Positions 26,239 through 35,527 of a stretch of DNA of 64,000 nt are shown here, piece after piece (position 1 is the stretch's first letter; the number at the start of each line of letters is the position of its first letter). Where the stretch lies: contig JACTMP010000073.1 in NCBI GenBank assembly GCA_014584575.1, positions 179,673 through 243,672 on the forward strand, given 5' to 3'. Position numbers and translations under genes: made by a program. Source of the stretch: Chloroflexota bacterium. GTDB lineage: Bacteria; Chloroflexota; Anaerolineae; Promineifilales; Promineifilaceae. Under the pieces are notes generated by a model. The model saw only the letters and a list, made by a program, of their open reading frames with translations, searched no databases and was not told where the DNA came from.

Positions 26239-28052
26239 TTATCCAAAATCGCCTCCACAACCCACCGCGCCGTCAACGGCATGCCATCCAGATACGCCAG
26301 TGACACCAGCCGCGTGGCCAGTTCCGGCGCTTCCGTCTGCAAAATGGCATGCATCTGCCCATCGCGGTTCATCTCAATCACATACACCTGTTTGTAGCGG
26401 CGGATAAAGTCACGCACCGCCTCATTGACCGGCAGCGCCCGCAGCCGCATAAAACTGGTCTTAATCCCCTCCGCCGCCAGCCGATCTCGCGCCTCTTCAA
26501 TCGCATAGCGGGTCGTACCATAGGCAATAATGCCAATCTCCGCCCCTTCCACTTCGTCAATCACCGGGCCAGGGACCAACTCACGGGCGGTGTCAAATTT
26601 ACGCCGCAGCCGCTCCATATTGTCGTGCCAGTCGGACGGCCGTTCGCTATACGACGCCCGGGCATTATGCCCCGTCCCCCGCGCAAACCAGGCGCTGCGC
26701 CAATTCTCATCCCCCGGCAGCGTGCGGTAGCCTACACCATCCCCGTCCACATCCACATACCGCCCCCAATCCAGCGGAATCTCATCGCCGCGCAGCACCT
26801 TACCTCGCTGAATCGGCTCCGCCGGATAGTCAAACGGCTCTGACATCCAGTTATTCATGCCCAAATCCAGGTCACTCAGCACAAAAACCGGCGTCTGCAA
26901 CTGGTCGGCCAGATTATGCGCCGTTGTGCCAAATTCAAAACATTCCTTAATCGTCGAGGGAAATAAAATCACATTCTTCGTATCCCCATGCCCCAGATAA
27001 TAGACAAAGGTCACGTCGCCCTGCCCGGTGCGTGTGGGCAGGCCGGTGCTGGGGCCAACCCGCTGAATGTCCCAAATCACCGCCGGAATCTCGGCAAAAT
27101 AACCCAAACCGGCAAACTCCGCCATCAGCGAAATGCCAGGGCCAGACGTGGCTGTCATCGCCCGCGCCCCGGCCCAGCCCGCGCCCAGCAACATACCAAT
27201 CGCCGCCAGTTCATCCTCCGCCTGCACCACCACATAGTTGTGTTCGCCCGTCTCCGGGTCACGGCGCAACTGCGGCAGATATTCATTCAGGGCGTCAATC
27301 AGGCTGGTGGAAGGGGTGATGGGATACCAGGCGGCAAACGTCACACCACCAAAGACAGAACCCAACCCGGCGGCTTCATTGCCGGTCATCATAATCAGCC
27401 CTTCCGTCTCATTCATCGGCTCCACACCATAGGGGTCGCTTTTGATGATGTTTACGGCCGTCCACGCATGAGCCGCCTGCACCACATTCAAATTCAGATC
27501 AATCAGCTTCCGCCGCCCCTTGAAATGGAAGCTTAATGCCTCCTCGATCTTCACCAACGGAATGTTGAGCAACTGCGCGGCTGCGCCCACATAGACCATG
27601 TTCGCCACATAATCCTTTTGTTTGCCCGTCGTACCCGTCTCCTTCACAAACTGGTTGACGGGGATGGCGTACATGGTTACATCATCCCGCTGCGGCGTGT
27701 TGCGCCAATCCGCATTGACAATACACACCCCACCCGGCGGTAAATTCTGGATGTCTTCGGCGACCGTCGCCTGGTTAAAGGCGAGCAAAATCTCCGACGT
27801 GTGCCGCCGGGCGATGTAACCATCTTTGCTGACGCGAATGTGGTACCAGGTGGGCAGCCCCTGGATATTGCTGGGGAAGATATTTTTGCCATTCACGGGA
27901 ATGCCCATTTTGAAGAGCGCCCGCAATATGGTCATGTTGGCTGTCTGGCTGCCGGTGCCGTTGGCCGTGGCGGCTACCAGGGAAAAGTCATTGATGAGGG
28001 ACGGCCGTATTACATCCATCCTTTCTTGAGGCATCAAATCTACAAGCCCCAT
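26232..28052 (-). CDS. korA: 2-oxoacid:ferredoxin oxidoreductase, fused gamma-alpha subunit (KorA-like)
   Basis: A 606-residue fusion. The N-terminal gamma domain (about 1-190) has GTGSQTANMTILRALFKMG and the nucleotide-type motif VNGKNIFPSNIQGLPTWY. The C-terminal alpha domain has GNEAAGLGSVFGGVTFAAWYPITPSTSLIDAL and the activating segment around TSGPGISLMAEFAGLGYFAE. It supplies low-potential electrons with the beta subunit. The stop lies 69 bp before korB on the minus strand. A clear Shine-Dalgarno (GGAGAAT) precedes the start. Confidence 0.9.
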   Translation of the reverse strand: MGLVDLMPQERMDVIRPSLINDFSLVAATANGTGSQTANMTILRALFKMGIPVNGKNIFPSNIQGLPTWYHIRVSKDGYIARRHTSEILLAFNQATVAEDIQNLPPGGVCIVNADWRNTPQRDDVTMYAIPVNQFVKETGTTGKQKDYVANMVYVGAAAQLLNIPLVKIEEALSFHFKGRRKLIDLNLNVVQAAHAWTAVNIIKSDPYGVEPMNETEGLIMMTGNEAAGLGSVFGGVTFAAWYPITPSTSLIDALNEYLPQLRRDPETGEHNYVVVQAEDELAAIGMLLGAGWAGARAMTATSGPGISLMAEFAGLGYFAEIPAVIWDIQRVGPSTGLPTRTGQGDVTFVYYLGHGDTKNVILFPSTIKECFEFGTTAHNLADQLQTPVFVLSDLDLGMNNWMSEPFDYPAEPIQRGKVLRGDEIPLDWGRYVDVDGDGVGYRTLPGDENWRSAWFARGTGHNARASYSERPSDWHDNMERLRRKFDTARELVPGPVIDEVEGAEIGIIAYGTTRYAIEEARDRLAAEGIKTSFMRLRALPVNEAVRDFIRRYKQVYVIEMNRDGQMHAILQTEAPELATRLVSLAYLDGMPLTARWVVEAILDKA

Positions 28053-28131
28053 GAGCTTATTCTCCTTGTGCTGTTATATGCGCTGTGTGGGCCAGGGAAT
28101 TGTCCATCACAGCGGAATAGATAAGAGACAC

Positions 28132-28154
28132 AAAAAGCGACGGATGACCGTCGC
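28132..28154 (-). terminator. Intrinsic terminator after the Rpn-type nuclease gene
   Basis: GCGACGG-TCAT-CCGTCGC on the minus strand, followed by five T residues and GTG. It would end transcription from the ftsK/nuclease unit before the korA promoter region. Confidence 0.75.
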
Positions 28155-28222
28155 CCTTTTGCGGAAGTATTCCACAAACCAATATCAGTTGCAAGAATGA
28201 AAAGGGGAATGGAAACAGAATA

Positions 28223-28256
28223 ACACCTGACAGGTCGCAGAAGGCCTGTAAGGTGT
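28223..28256. repeat. Hairpin repeat, CCTGACAGG family
   Basis: ACACCTGACAGG and CCTGTAAGGTGT form a 12-bp stem with one mismatch. Same family as 7957-7990. Confidence 0.6.
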
Positions 28257-28268
28257 GGTCAGCAGGTA

Positions 28269-29180
28269 TTAGTTTGCGTGGAAAAAGGCATGTATCTCGG
28301 CCAGAGATTTTGCTTCCAGCGCCAGGTCGGCCAATTCCAGGTTTTTCTCAGCATCCAGTTGGCGGATTTGCTGCGTCAAATCATAGGGCAGATCACCAAA
28401 CCGTCGCCGCAAAATATATAGCAGCAGTTCTTCTCGACCTTCTTCTCGGCCTTCTTCTCGGCCTTCTTCTCGACCTTCAACCAGACCTTTTTTGCGGCCT
28501 TCTTCCAGGCCTTCTTTCAGGATTTCGTTATACCAGGGTGATTCTCTTAAAATAGCCATATCCCACCTCATAATTTGTCTGATGACTTCTGATTCTAAAG
28601 CAAAACGAGCGAAGAACGCAAGCAGCGGTTCCAGCTCCTCCAGGTTCCCTTCGGCGCGGAGCAGGTTGACTGCTTTTTTGACAGAGGCCACATTATCCCC
28701 GTCCTTCAACACCGGGACAAAGGGCAGTAGGGTCGGCAAATTCAGGTCAAAAACCAGCCCGGCGTCCACTTCCCACAGGTTGATCACCTTGAAATCCTGC
28801 CGGGCTACCAACCCCATAAATTCGGAGTAGTAACGCTGGCTGATCGGTGAAGTGGTGGGCAGGATGTTGACCAGCACGGGAAAGACAGGCAAGTTGTACC
28901 GTTCTTCGGCCAGAGCCGCATAAGCGCGGATGCGGGTTTCCATACGCCGGTCGGGGTGCAATTGTATTTCGTTGGCGACCAGGAAATCGCCGTGTGCCGG
29001 GGAGTTGGCCCGGATCAACACGTCGTTGGCGCGGCTGACCCATTGGAATTCGCCAGAGAGGATGTCCAGAGACACGGCCGTGTCTACCCCCGTCAGCCAC
29101 CTTACCCAGGCCGTCGGGGCCAGGCTCACCAGCCGTTTGGCGCCAATATCAGAACTCTTCGTCGGTTTCGGTTGGCTCAT
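28269..29180 (-). CDS. Rpn/PD-(D/E)XK-type nuclease family protein
   Basis: A 303-residue protein from the ATG at 29180, which has AAGGGAG immediately upstream. It overlaps the last 32 bp of ftsK in another frame. The core (VSRANDVLIRAN, FLVANEIQLHPDRRMETRIRAYAALAEERYNLPVFPVLVNILPT) resembles the Rpn/DUF4351 putative transposase/nuclease family, where an Asp, an ExQ and downstream residues form a PD-(D/E)XK site. The C-terminal part contains EGREEGREEGREEGREE, encoded by four 12-bp direct repeats at about 28431-28478. Such proteins are recombination-promoting nucleases in other species, but substrates here are unknown. Confidence 0.75.
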   Translation of the reverse strand: MSQPKPTKSSDIGAKRLVSLAPTAWVRWLTGVDTAVSLDILSGEFQWVSRANDVLIRANSPAHGDFLVANEIQLHPDRRMETRIRAYAALAEERYNLPVFPVLVNILPTTSPISQRYYSEFMGLVARQDFKVINLWEVDAGLVFDLNLPTLLPFVPVLKDGDNVASVKKAVNLLRAEGNLEELEPLLAFFARFALESEVIRQIMRWDMAILRESPWYNEILKEGLEEGRKKGLVEGREEGREEGREEGREELLLYILRRRFGDLPYDLTQQIRQLDAEKNLELADLALEAKSLAEIHAFFHAN

Positions 29181-31932
29181 GGCTCCCTTCATTATCAGGC
29201 TTTGCAGGTGCGCCGTCCCCGGGCAGGACTTCGCGGGCTTTGCTGGTGCCGGTGGGGGGACCCACAATGCCCATCTCCTCCATCTGGTCAATCAGGCGGG
29301 CGGCGCGGGTGTAGCCAATGCGGAAACGGCGCTGCAACAGGGATGTTGAGGCTTTGTTTAGCTGGCGCACCAGGGCTATCGCTTCCGACATCAGTTCATC
29401 TTCGGCCGATGGTGTTTCGCTTTCAATTTCTTGCAGCGCCTCCCACAAAGGCTGCTGTTTAGACGGTTCCGGTTTGGGCGCGGGTTTGGGTGGGGAGACG
29501 GGCACAACATTCGAGATGGGCGCCGACGATCCGGTGATGACTACCGGTTGGCTCTCTGGCGTTTTGCGCACGGCCGTACCACCCATATTGATGACCGGCG
29601 GGGCGATGGCGGGGGCAGGTTGGGTCACGGCCGTGTCCGGCACGGCCGTTTTCACAACGGGTTCTTCATCCTCATCCTCTACCGGTTCGACAGGGCGTGG
29701 CTGCGCGCTTTCCGTCGCCGGAATCAGGTTAAAGCGGCGGGCAATACGCCAGTAATCAATCAGCTTGCTCAATTCGCCGTCGCTGACAAAACAGCCCTGC
29801 GCCCGGATGGGGGACGCGGCGTCTGGGGCCTGATAGAGCATATCCCCCTGGCCGAGTAGCCGCTCCGCGCCGGTGGCATCCAGGATGACACGGCTGTCCG
29901 TGCCGGACGCCACGGCAAATGCGATCCGCGCCGGGAAGTTGGCTTTGATCAGGCCGGTAACAACGTCTACCGACGGCCGTTGCGTGGCAATAATCAGGTG
30001 CATGCCCGTCGCCCGCGCCAACTGCGCCAGCCGGGTAATCCCCCGTTCCGTCTCTTCTGGCGACATCATCATCAGGTCGGCCAGTTCGTCCACGATGATG
30101 ACGATATAGGGTAGCGGCTCGGCGTCTTTTTGGCGGCGGATTTTTTTGTTGTAATCGGTGATATTGCGTGCGCCCACGTCGGCAAACAGTTTGTAGCGGT
30201 TGTCCATCTCCCGCATCGCCCATTGCAGCACGCCAATGACCCGATCCATCTCTACGACGACCGGCGCAGCCAGATGGGGAATGCCGTTATACCCGGTCAA
30301 CTCCACCCGCTTGGGGTCAACCATCACCAGCTTCAACTGGTCGGGCGTATTTTGCAGCAGCAGGCAGGCGATGATGCCGTTGACGCACACAGACTTCCCA
30401 GAGCCGGTGGCCCCGGCAATGAGCAGGTGCGGCATTTTGGTCAGGTCGGCGGTGATGGGCTGCCCGGCTACATCCTGCCCCAACCCTAACCGCAGCGGCG
30501 ATTTGATTTTCTGGAATTCGGTCGTTTCCATCACGTCACGCAGGGAAACGAGGGCTTTAGCCGGATTGGGCACTTCGATGCCCACGTACCCTTTGCCGGG
30601 CACAGGGGCCTGGATGCGGATGGCGGCGGCGTGTAGGGCCAGCGCCAGGTCATCGGCCAGACCGGCAATTTTGCCCACTTTCACTTTGGTGCGTTTACCG
30701 TTGCGCATTTCCAGGAAACTGGGTTCCACGCCAAATTGGGTGACGGTTGGCCCCTGGTTGATTTCGACGACGGTGGCCGGTGCGCCAAAACTTTCCAGGG
30801 TGTGTTCGATAATTTCCACCTGTTCGCGGATGATGGTTCCAGACGGGTCATGGTCGGTGCCGGGGTTAAGCATGTCGGTGAGGGTGGGTAGCTGCCAGTT
30901 GTGGGCCGGACGGCCGTTATTGCCCAAAAATACCGGCGAAACAATGGTCGGGGTTTCCGGTTTGGCGGCGGGTTCTCTTTTGGGGGTGGACGGCCGTGTC
31001 TCGCGGGACGGCCGTAACTGCACTTTGGGCGGCGCTACTTTGGCGGTATCCGGTGGTGGGGGTGCCTGTTCGGGGGCGGCGGCCAATGGCAAGGGGGGCT
31101 GGTTGGGGTCCGGTTCATTGGCCGGGCGGCGGGCGCGGCGGCTGTTGACCACCACTTCCCGTTCCGGCGGCGCGGCCTCTTCCACCGGGAATCCCGCGCG
31201 CAGTTGGTTGATAAAGTGGCCGAACCCTTCCCGCGTGACGCCGGAAAGCAGTACCGCACCAATGATCGCTACCACAATCAGCGTGAAAGCTGCGCCTAAA
31301 TCGCCCAAACTTCCTTGCAGCCCATAGGTGACAAGGCCGCCGACATAGCCGCCGCCCTGTCCGGCCTGGGCCACTGCCCAGACATCGGCATATGTCCCCC
31401 GCCCCAGGACAACCTGGGTGGCAAACGCTTCAAAGGCCAGAAAGAGCAAAACAAAGCCGGTGACGCGAAAGGCGGGCACCTCCGGCTGCTGATCCATGCC
31501 CCACAACACCAGATACAGCCCAATACCACCGGTGATGAGCGGAGCCAGCAGCCCGCCCCAGCCAAACAACTGCCGCATGGCCGTCGAGAGACCTTGTGTT
31601 AGTTGCCCCTGGGTGGGCGAGAGCAGGCTGAGTACCAGGATGACGGTGAGAAAAACAATGACGATGCCGACGATGAGCGCCTTTTGCGCCAGGTTCAGGC
31701 GCAATTCGCGTGTGGTTTTGCTGCGGCGCGCCAGTTTACGTGGAGGTGTAGTTTTGCGCGGGGTGGGCGTTTTACGCGGCGCGGGCGGCTTTGCGGTACC
31801 GCCGCGTGTGTGTTTGCTGCTGGCAGTCGTTTTGCTGCTGGCAGTCGTTTTCGGGCGCGTGGGTTTGGCGCTTGCATTTGTGGTACGGCCGTTCTGCGTG
31901 TTACGGCCGTTGCCCTTGCCGTTGTTACTCAT
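29149..31932 (-). CDS. ftsK: FtsK/SpoIIIE DNA translocase
   Basis: A 927-residue protein from the ATG at 31932 (SD GAGAGG). A basic Thr/Lys/Arg/Pro-rich N terminus precedes four membrane helices (about 80-230). Then come a Pro-rich linker, the alpha/beta motor with LIAGATGSGKSVCVNG (Walker A), IIVDELADLMMMS (Walker B) and HLIIATQRPSVDVVTG, and a C-terminal gamma winged-helix domain (LLQRRFRIGYTRAARLIDQMEEMG) that reads orientation sequences. It moves DNA at the division septum. The gene leads a two-gene unit with the Rpn-type nuclease. Confidence 0.96.
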   Translation of the reverse strand: MSNNGKGNGRNTQNGRTTNASAKPTRPKTTASSKTTASSKHTRGGTAKPPAPRKTPTPRKTTPPRKLARRSKTTRELRLNLAQKALIVGIVIVFLTVILVLSLLSPTQGQLTQGLSTAMRQLFGWGGLLAPLITGGIGLYLVLWGMDQQPEVPAFRVTGFVLLFLAFEAFATQVVLGRGTYADVWAVAQAGQGGGYVGGLVTYGLQGSLGDLGAAFTLIVVAIIGAVLLSGVTREGFGHFINQLRAGFPVEEAAPPEREVVVNSRRARRPANEPDPNQPPLPLAAAPEQAPPPPDTAKVAPPKVQLRPSRETRPSTPKREPAAKPETPTIVSPVFLGNNGRPAHNWQLPTLTDMLNPGTDHDPSGTIIREQVEIIEHTLESFGAPATVVEINQGPTVTQFGVEPSFLEMRNGKRTKVKVGKIAGLADDLALALHAAAIRIQAPVPGKGYVGIEVPNPAKALVSLRDVMETTEFQKIKSPLRLGLGQDVAGQPITADLTKMPHLLIAGATGSGKSVCVNGIIACLLLQNTPDQLKLVMVDPKRVELTGYNGIPHLAAPVVVEMDRVIGVLQWAMREMDNRYKLFADVGARNITDYNKKIRRQKDAEPLPYIVIIVDELADLMMMSPEETERGITRLAQLARATGMHLIIATQRPSVDVVTGLIKANFPARIAFAVASGTDSRVILDATGAERLLGQGDMLYQAPDAASPIRAQGCFVSDGELSKLIDYWRIARRFNLIPATESAQPRPVEPVEDEDEEPVVKTAVPDTAVTQPAPAIAPPVINMGGTAVRKTPESQPVVITGSSAPISNVVPVSPPKPAPKPEPSKQQPLWEALQEIESETPSAEDELMSEAIALVRQLNKASTSLLQRRFRIGYTRAARLIDQMEEMGIVGPPTGTSKAREVLPGDGAPAKPDNEGSHEPTETDEEF

Positions 31933-32233
31933 TTTCCTCTCAGCCATAGCTCAGATGTTCCGTCAGTGGAGGCATTATAACATGGATAAGGTACGCCGTC
32001 AGCCATTATGTGAAATTAGCACTGCCGCCACACATCGCATCACCGGGCATCCCCCAAATGGGGCAGAGACAATTTGGGCCTGATGGGGTTATAAGTGATA
32101 ACAAGGATGGAGCAGAATCACTTAATCGTCTAAAACAAACGTCGGTTTAACCTTAACTGGCGTACATGGATAGGGTCTGGGAAATTGAAATGGTCAATTA
32201 CCCCATTACCCGTTACCCGCATCAAAGGAGTAC
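31933..32233. other. Divergent intergenic region, no gene seen
   Basis: The 301 bp between ftsK and the EEP-family gene contain no ORF I can support. An inverted repeat CATCCCCCAAATGGGG lies near 32048 and short ATTACCC words near 32200. Promoters for both genes should lie here, but I could not place convincing -10/-35 elements. Confidence 0.5.
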
Positions 32234-33244
32234 ATGAATAGAATTGTTAATCGAGAATCAAGTTATCAGTTTTTGGTCATAGGGGCGCAGGTTTACAGCA
32301 TCTTCATCATAATCTGGCTAACCCTCCGGCATTTTTTCGCCGATGCCTTTTGGCCGCTGGCGATCTTGAACACCAGCGCCATGTACTGTTTTACGCCATT
32401 GATCCTGTTGCTGGTCCCCGTCATTTTTAGCCGCCATAAACTGGCAATTGGCAGCCTGTTGATCCCCATTATAGCGTTCGTTTCCCTGTGGGGTACGCTG
32501 CTGATTCCGGCGCGCCCGGCTACCGATTCATCCCCCTCGCTGCGGACCATGACTTTTAATGTGCTGAATTCCAACACGGACATGGAGAAATTGGTGCGCG
32601 CTGTTGCCGCCGGTCAGCCGGATGTAGTTGGGTTTCAGGAACTTAACTCCCGGTCTGCTGCTGCTATCCGGGCGCATTTTGCCGAAGAGTATCCCTACGC
32701 TACGTTTGACGAGACGGCGCCGGGCAGCGTGGGGTTGATGAGTCGTTTTCCGATCACGGCCGTCCACCGTTTCCCCTTCCCCCCCAAAGACCTGGCTTTG
32801 CACGCGGAGATAGATTGGAATGGGCAGCCAATACACATTCTTGTGGCCCATCTTTCATCCAATAACCTCTTTAACCATTCGCTAAAGACCATGCCGCAAC
32901 TGACGCGGGAACGGTATGCCCAACGCGCCGACCAGGTGACGCGCCTGGAAGATTTGCTGGACGGGATCGCTGATCCCGTCATTTTGTTGTGCGACTGTAA
33001 TTTTACGGATACATCAGAGGCTTACGGCCGTCTGAACACCCGCCTGGATGACAGCTACAAAAAACCGGGTTGGGGCGCCGGCAATACACTGTATACCCAG
33101 GGCGTCCCTTTCCGCGTGCAGCGGGTAGATTACGTCTGGCACAGCAGCCATTTTATCGCCCTGCGTTCCTTTGTTGGTCAAGATGGCGGCTCCGACCACC
33201 GCCCGGTGGTTTCCACCCTCAGCTTTAGAGGCGCTGACAAGTGA
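32234..33244 (+). CDS. Endonuclease/exonuclease/phosphatase-family membrane protein
   Basis: A 336-residue protein with three N-terminal membrane helices (about 12-92), then an EEP-fold domain. Its motifs are RTMTFNVLN, QPDVVGFQELN (metal Glu), LLCDCNFTDTSEAYG (D-x-N) and GSDHRPVVSTLSF (catalytic His). The domain probably faces outward. The natural substrate could be a phosphodiester in nucleic acid, phosphoinositide-like lipid or sphingomyelin. The start ATG follows AAAGGAG. Confidence 0.88.
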   Translation: MNRIVNRESSYQFLVIGAQVYSIFIIIWLTLRHFFADAFWPLAILNTSAMYCFTPLILLLVPVIFSRHKLAIGSLLIPIIAFVSLWGTLLIPARPATDSSPSLRTMTFNVLNSNTDMEKLVRAVAAGQPDVVGFQELNSRSAAAIRAHFAEEYPYATFDETAPGSVGLMSRFPITAVHRFPFPPKDLALHAEIDWNGQPIHILVAHLSSNNLFNHSLKTMPQLTRERYAQRADQVTRLEDLLDGIADPVILLCDCNFTDTSEAYGRLNTRLDDSYKKPGWGAGNTLYTQGVPFRVQRVDYVWHSSHFIALRSFVGQDGGSDHRPVVSTLSFRGADK

Positions 33245-33283
33245 CGAGTGATGCGTGACGGAAATCCCCTTACGCATCACGCC
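33241..33283. repeat. Hairpin repeat, GTGATGCGTGA family
   Basis: AGTGATGCGTGACGG faces TTACGCATCACGCC across a short loop, right after the EEP-family stop codon. Confidence 0.65.
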
Positions 33284-33350
33284 CCCCAAAACCTCCATAA
33301 TCGGTATAATCCTGTCAATCCGTGTTCTATATCTTAATGGAGGAAAAGCC

Positions 33351-35108
33351 ATGAACCCTGACAAACGCCGTCCGCGCATCCTTATTTGTGACGCCATTCA
33401 CCCGGCCGGGATTCAGCTATTGCAAGAGGTTGCCGACGTGGACATCAAAACAGGATTGTCGGCGGCGGCATTGTGTACGGCCGTGCCCGCCTACGATGGT
33501 CTCATTGTCCGCAGTGCCACCCAAATCACCGCCGAGGTAATCCGGCATGGCCTGAATTTGAAAATCATCGGTCGCGCCGGTTCCGGGCTGGACAATATAG
33601 ACGTGGAAGCGGCCCGCGCCGCCAACATTGCCGTGGTGAACTGCCCGGACGCCAATACCCTGGCGGTGGCCGAACATACCTTTGCCCTGCTGCTGGCGCT
33701 GGCGCGGCGGCTGCCTCAGGCCACCGGCAGCATGAAAGCGGGCAAATGGGAAAAGAGCGGGCTGCTGGGCGAAGGACTGGCGGGCAAAACATTGGGCATC
33801 ATCGGTTTTGGCCGCATTGGGCGGCAGGTGGCGCTGCGGGCGCTGGCCTTTGGCATGAAAATCCTGGTGAACCAGCGCCAGGCCACGCCCGAACTGCAAA
33901 TGGAACCGGCAGTCACGGCCGTAGACCTGCACGACCTTCTGCAACAGGCTGACTTTATCACCCTGCATGTCCCCTTCAAACCAGAAACGCAAAACTTGAT
34001 TGGCGCCGCCGAACTGGCGCTGATGAAACCGACCGCATACCTGGTGAACACGGCGCGGGGGGGCGTGGTGGACGAGGCGGCGCTGCTGGCGGCGTTGGAT
34101 AACGGCCGTCTCGCCGGCGCGGCATTAGACGTATTTGCCCAGGAACCGGCGCCCAACCCGGCGCTGGTGCAGCACGAACGGGTCATCGCCACGCCGCACA
34201 TTGCCGCCAGCACCGAATCGGCGCAAGAGGCGGCCTCCGTGGCCGTGGCTGAACAGATCATTGAATTTTTCCAGCAGGTGGAGGTGGAAACGGTGCTGCC
34301 GCTGCGGGTGGTGCCCATGGACAAGGTATTTGCCCACGAAAATGTAGACGCCAAACGGGTGAACCGGCTGGCGAAGCGACTGGACGAGGAAGGGCGATTG
34401 GGGAATCCTCCCATTGTCACGGCCGTAGGCGACGGCCGTTACATGGTGTTGGATGGGGCCACCCGCTCGGCAGCCTTGGCCCAGTTGGGTTTTCCCCACG
34501 CCATCGTCCAGGTCATCAATTCCGAAGATGGGCTAGGGCTAAAAACGTGGTACCACACCATTCGCCAGATACGCGAAGAAGAGCTGCTGGAACTATTAAC
34601 GGCGTTGCCCCTCATCCAGTTAGAACACATTGCGCCCACCGAGGCGGCCAAAGCGATGTTTGAATATGGCGGCCTTTGTTACCTGCACACCGCCAGCGAC
34701 CGCGCCTATCTGGTGCAGCCCGCCCCTGGGGCCAACCGGCTGGACGCGCTCAACCAGTTGACGGAAACATACATTGAGGCGGCGCACGTGGACCGCACCC
34801 TGAACAGCAACATTATCAGTTTGAAGAGCGAGTTGGAGGGGTTCACGGCCGTGGTCATCTTCCCCGAATACACCGTCCCCCAGGTGATTCAAACAACGCT
34901 GGAAAGTGGGCGGCTCTTCCCGGCAGGCATCACCCGCTTCATTATTCCCGGCCGGGTGCTGCGCCTGAACGCAGACCTGTCCGTGCTGCGTTCCAAAGAG
35001 ATGTCCCTGCGCGAGAAAAACCGCTGGCTGCACGAACAACTCTTGCAGCGCCAGGCCAAAGGCGGCATCCGCCGTTATGAAGAGCCGGTGGTGTTGTTGG
35101 ATGAGTAA
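33351..35108 (+). CDS. serA: D-3-phosphoglycerate dehydrogenase fused to a ParB/SerK-like domain
   Basis: A 585-residue protein from the ATG at 33351 (SD GGAGG). Residues 1-315 are a short-form SerA: LKIIGRAGSGLDNIDVEAA, LGIIGFGRIGRQVALRA (NAD-binding GxGxxG) and TARGGVVDEAALLAAL with the catalytic Arg, Glu and His (PHIAAS) of D-2-hydroxyacid dehydrogenases. The usual ACT domain is absent. Residues about 320-585 instead carry a ParB-like module: VPMDKVFAHENVDAKRVNRL, then YMVLDGATRSAALAQLG (family form DGHHRxxAL). This arrangement resembles SerK/SbnI free-serine kinases. The first domain makes 3-phosphohydroxypyruvate; the second may phosphorylate serine, or be regulatory. Confidence 0.82.
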   Translation: MNPDKRRPRILICDAIHPAGIQLLQEVADVDIKTGLSAAALCTAVPAYDGLIVRSATQITAEVIRHGLNLKIIGRAGSGLDNIDVEAARAANIAVVNCPDANTLAVAEHTFALLLALARRLPQATGSMKAGKWEKSGLLGEGLAGKTLGIIGFGRIGRQVALRALAFGMKILVNQRQATPELQMEPAVTAVDLHDLLQQADFITLHVPFKPETQNLIGAAELALMKPTAYLVNTARGGVVDEAALLAALDNGRLAGAALDVFAQEPAPNPALVQHERVIATPHIAASTESAQEAASVAVAEQIIEFFQQVEVETVLPLRVVPMDKVFAHENVDAKRVNRLAKRLDEEGRLGNPPIVTAVGDGRYMVLDGATRSAALAQLGFPHAIVQVINSEDGLGLKTWYHTIRQIREEELLELLTALPLIQLEHIAPTEAAKAMFEYGGLCYLHTASDRAYLVQPAPGANRLDALNQLTETYIEAAHVDRTLNSNIISLKSELEGFTAVVIFPEYTVPQVIQTTLESGRLFPAGITRFIIPGRVLRLNADLSVLRSKEMSLREKNRWLHEQLLQRQAKGGIRRYEEPVVLLDE

Positions 35109-35119
35109 ACAAACCCTAT

Positions 35120-35401
35120 CTACCCCATTGGCGTAGCGAGACCTGCTTTTTCAGCCAGCCATAAGTTGACGAGTGTCTCTGTGGACACACCTCTAGCTTT
35201 AGCGTTGCGTCCTATGATGTTTGCCAATTCAGGTATGAGCCTGACCACATAGATTTCTTCCTGGAGATCCATTTCAAAATCTACATCTTCCATTTCGTCT
35301 TCATAATCGGCCGTACTATGTGCATCCCAGAAAGCAATGATGGTTTCAATATCGGCCGTCTCATCCGGCAAAGGGTCTCGTTCCGGTTTATTTGCGTCCA
35401 T
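35120..35401 (-). CDS. BrnA/CopG-type antitoxin
   Basis: A 93-residue protein from the ATG at 35401. ETIIAFWDAHSTADYEDEME is the signature of the CopG/BrnA-type antitoxins that pair with BrnT toxins. The C-terminal VVRLIPELANIIGRNAKARG resembles a ribbon-helix-helix DNA-binding segment. Its start overlaps the stop of a BrnT remnant directly upstream, the normal operon order. The antitoxin seems intact while the toxin is broken. Confidence 0.78.
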   Translation of the reverse strand: MDANKPERDPLPDETADIETIIAFWDAHSTADYEDEMEDVDFEMDLQEEIYVVRLIPELANIIGRNAKARGVSTETLVNLWLAEKAGLATPMG

Positions 35402-35520
35402 AGCTTTTCCGTTCCTTATCATCCATATCGCGGGCGCTGATGATGAAGGCTTCATTACCCGCCTTATGTATGAAGAAAACAGCCAGGTAACGCCCTGAGA
35501 GCCGGCGATTAAAATCGCGC
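35388..35520 (-). pseudogene. 3' fragment of a BrnT-like toxin gene
   Basis: In the frame whose TAA lies at 35388-35390, the minus strand encodes RDFNRRLSGRYLAVFF and then EAFIISARDMDDKERKSY. This matches the C-terminal GRYLxVxF...FIISARxMxxKERxxY pattern of BrnT RNases. Homology starts abruptly at the branched hairpin repeat (35528-35612), so the first half of the toxin gene is gone. The stop codon overlaps the antitoxin start, as expected for the intact operon. Confidence 0.75.
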
Positions 35521-35527
35521 CTACACA

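Noticed and set aside
28253..28555. An open frame with LLLGLLLGLLLDL repeats
   Set aside because: It is the reverse of the 12-bp repeat in the Rpn-type gene; no other support.
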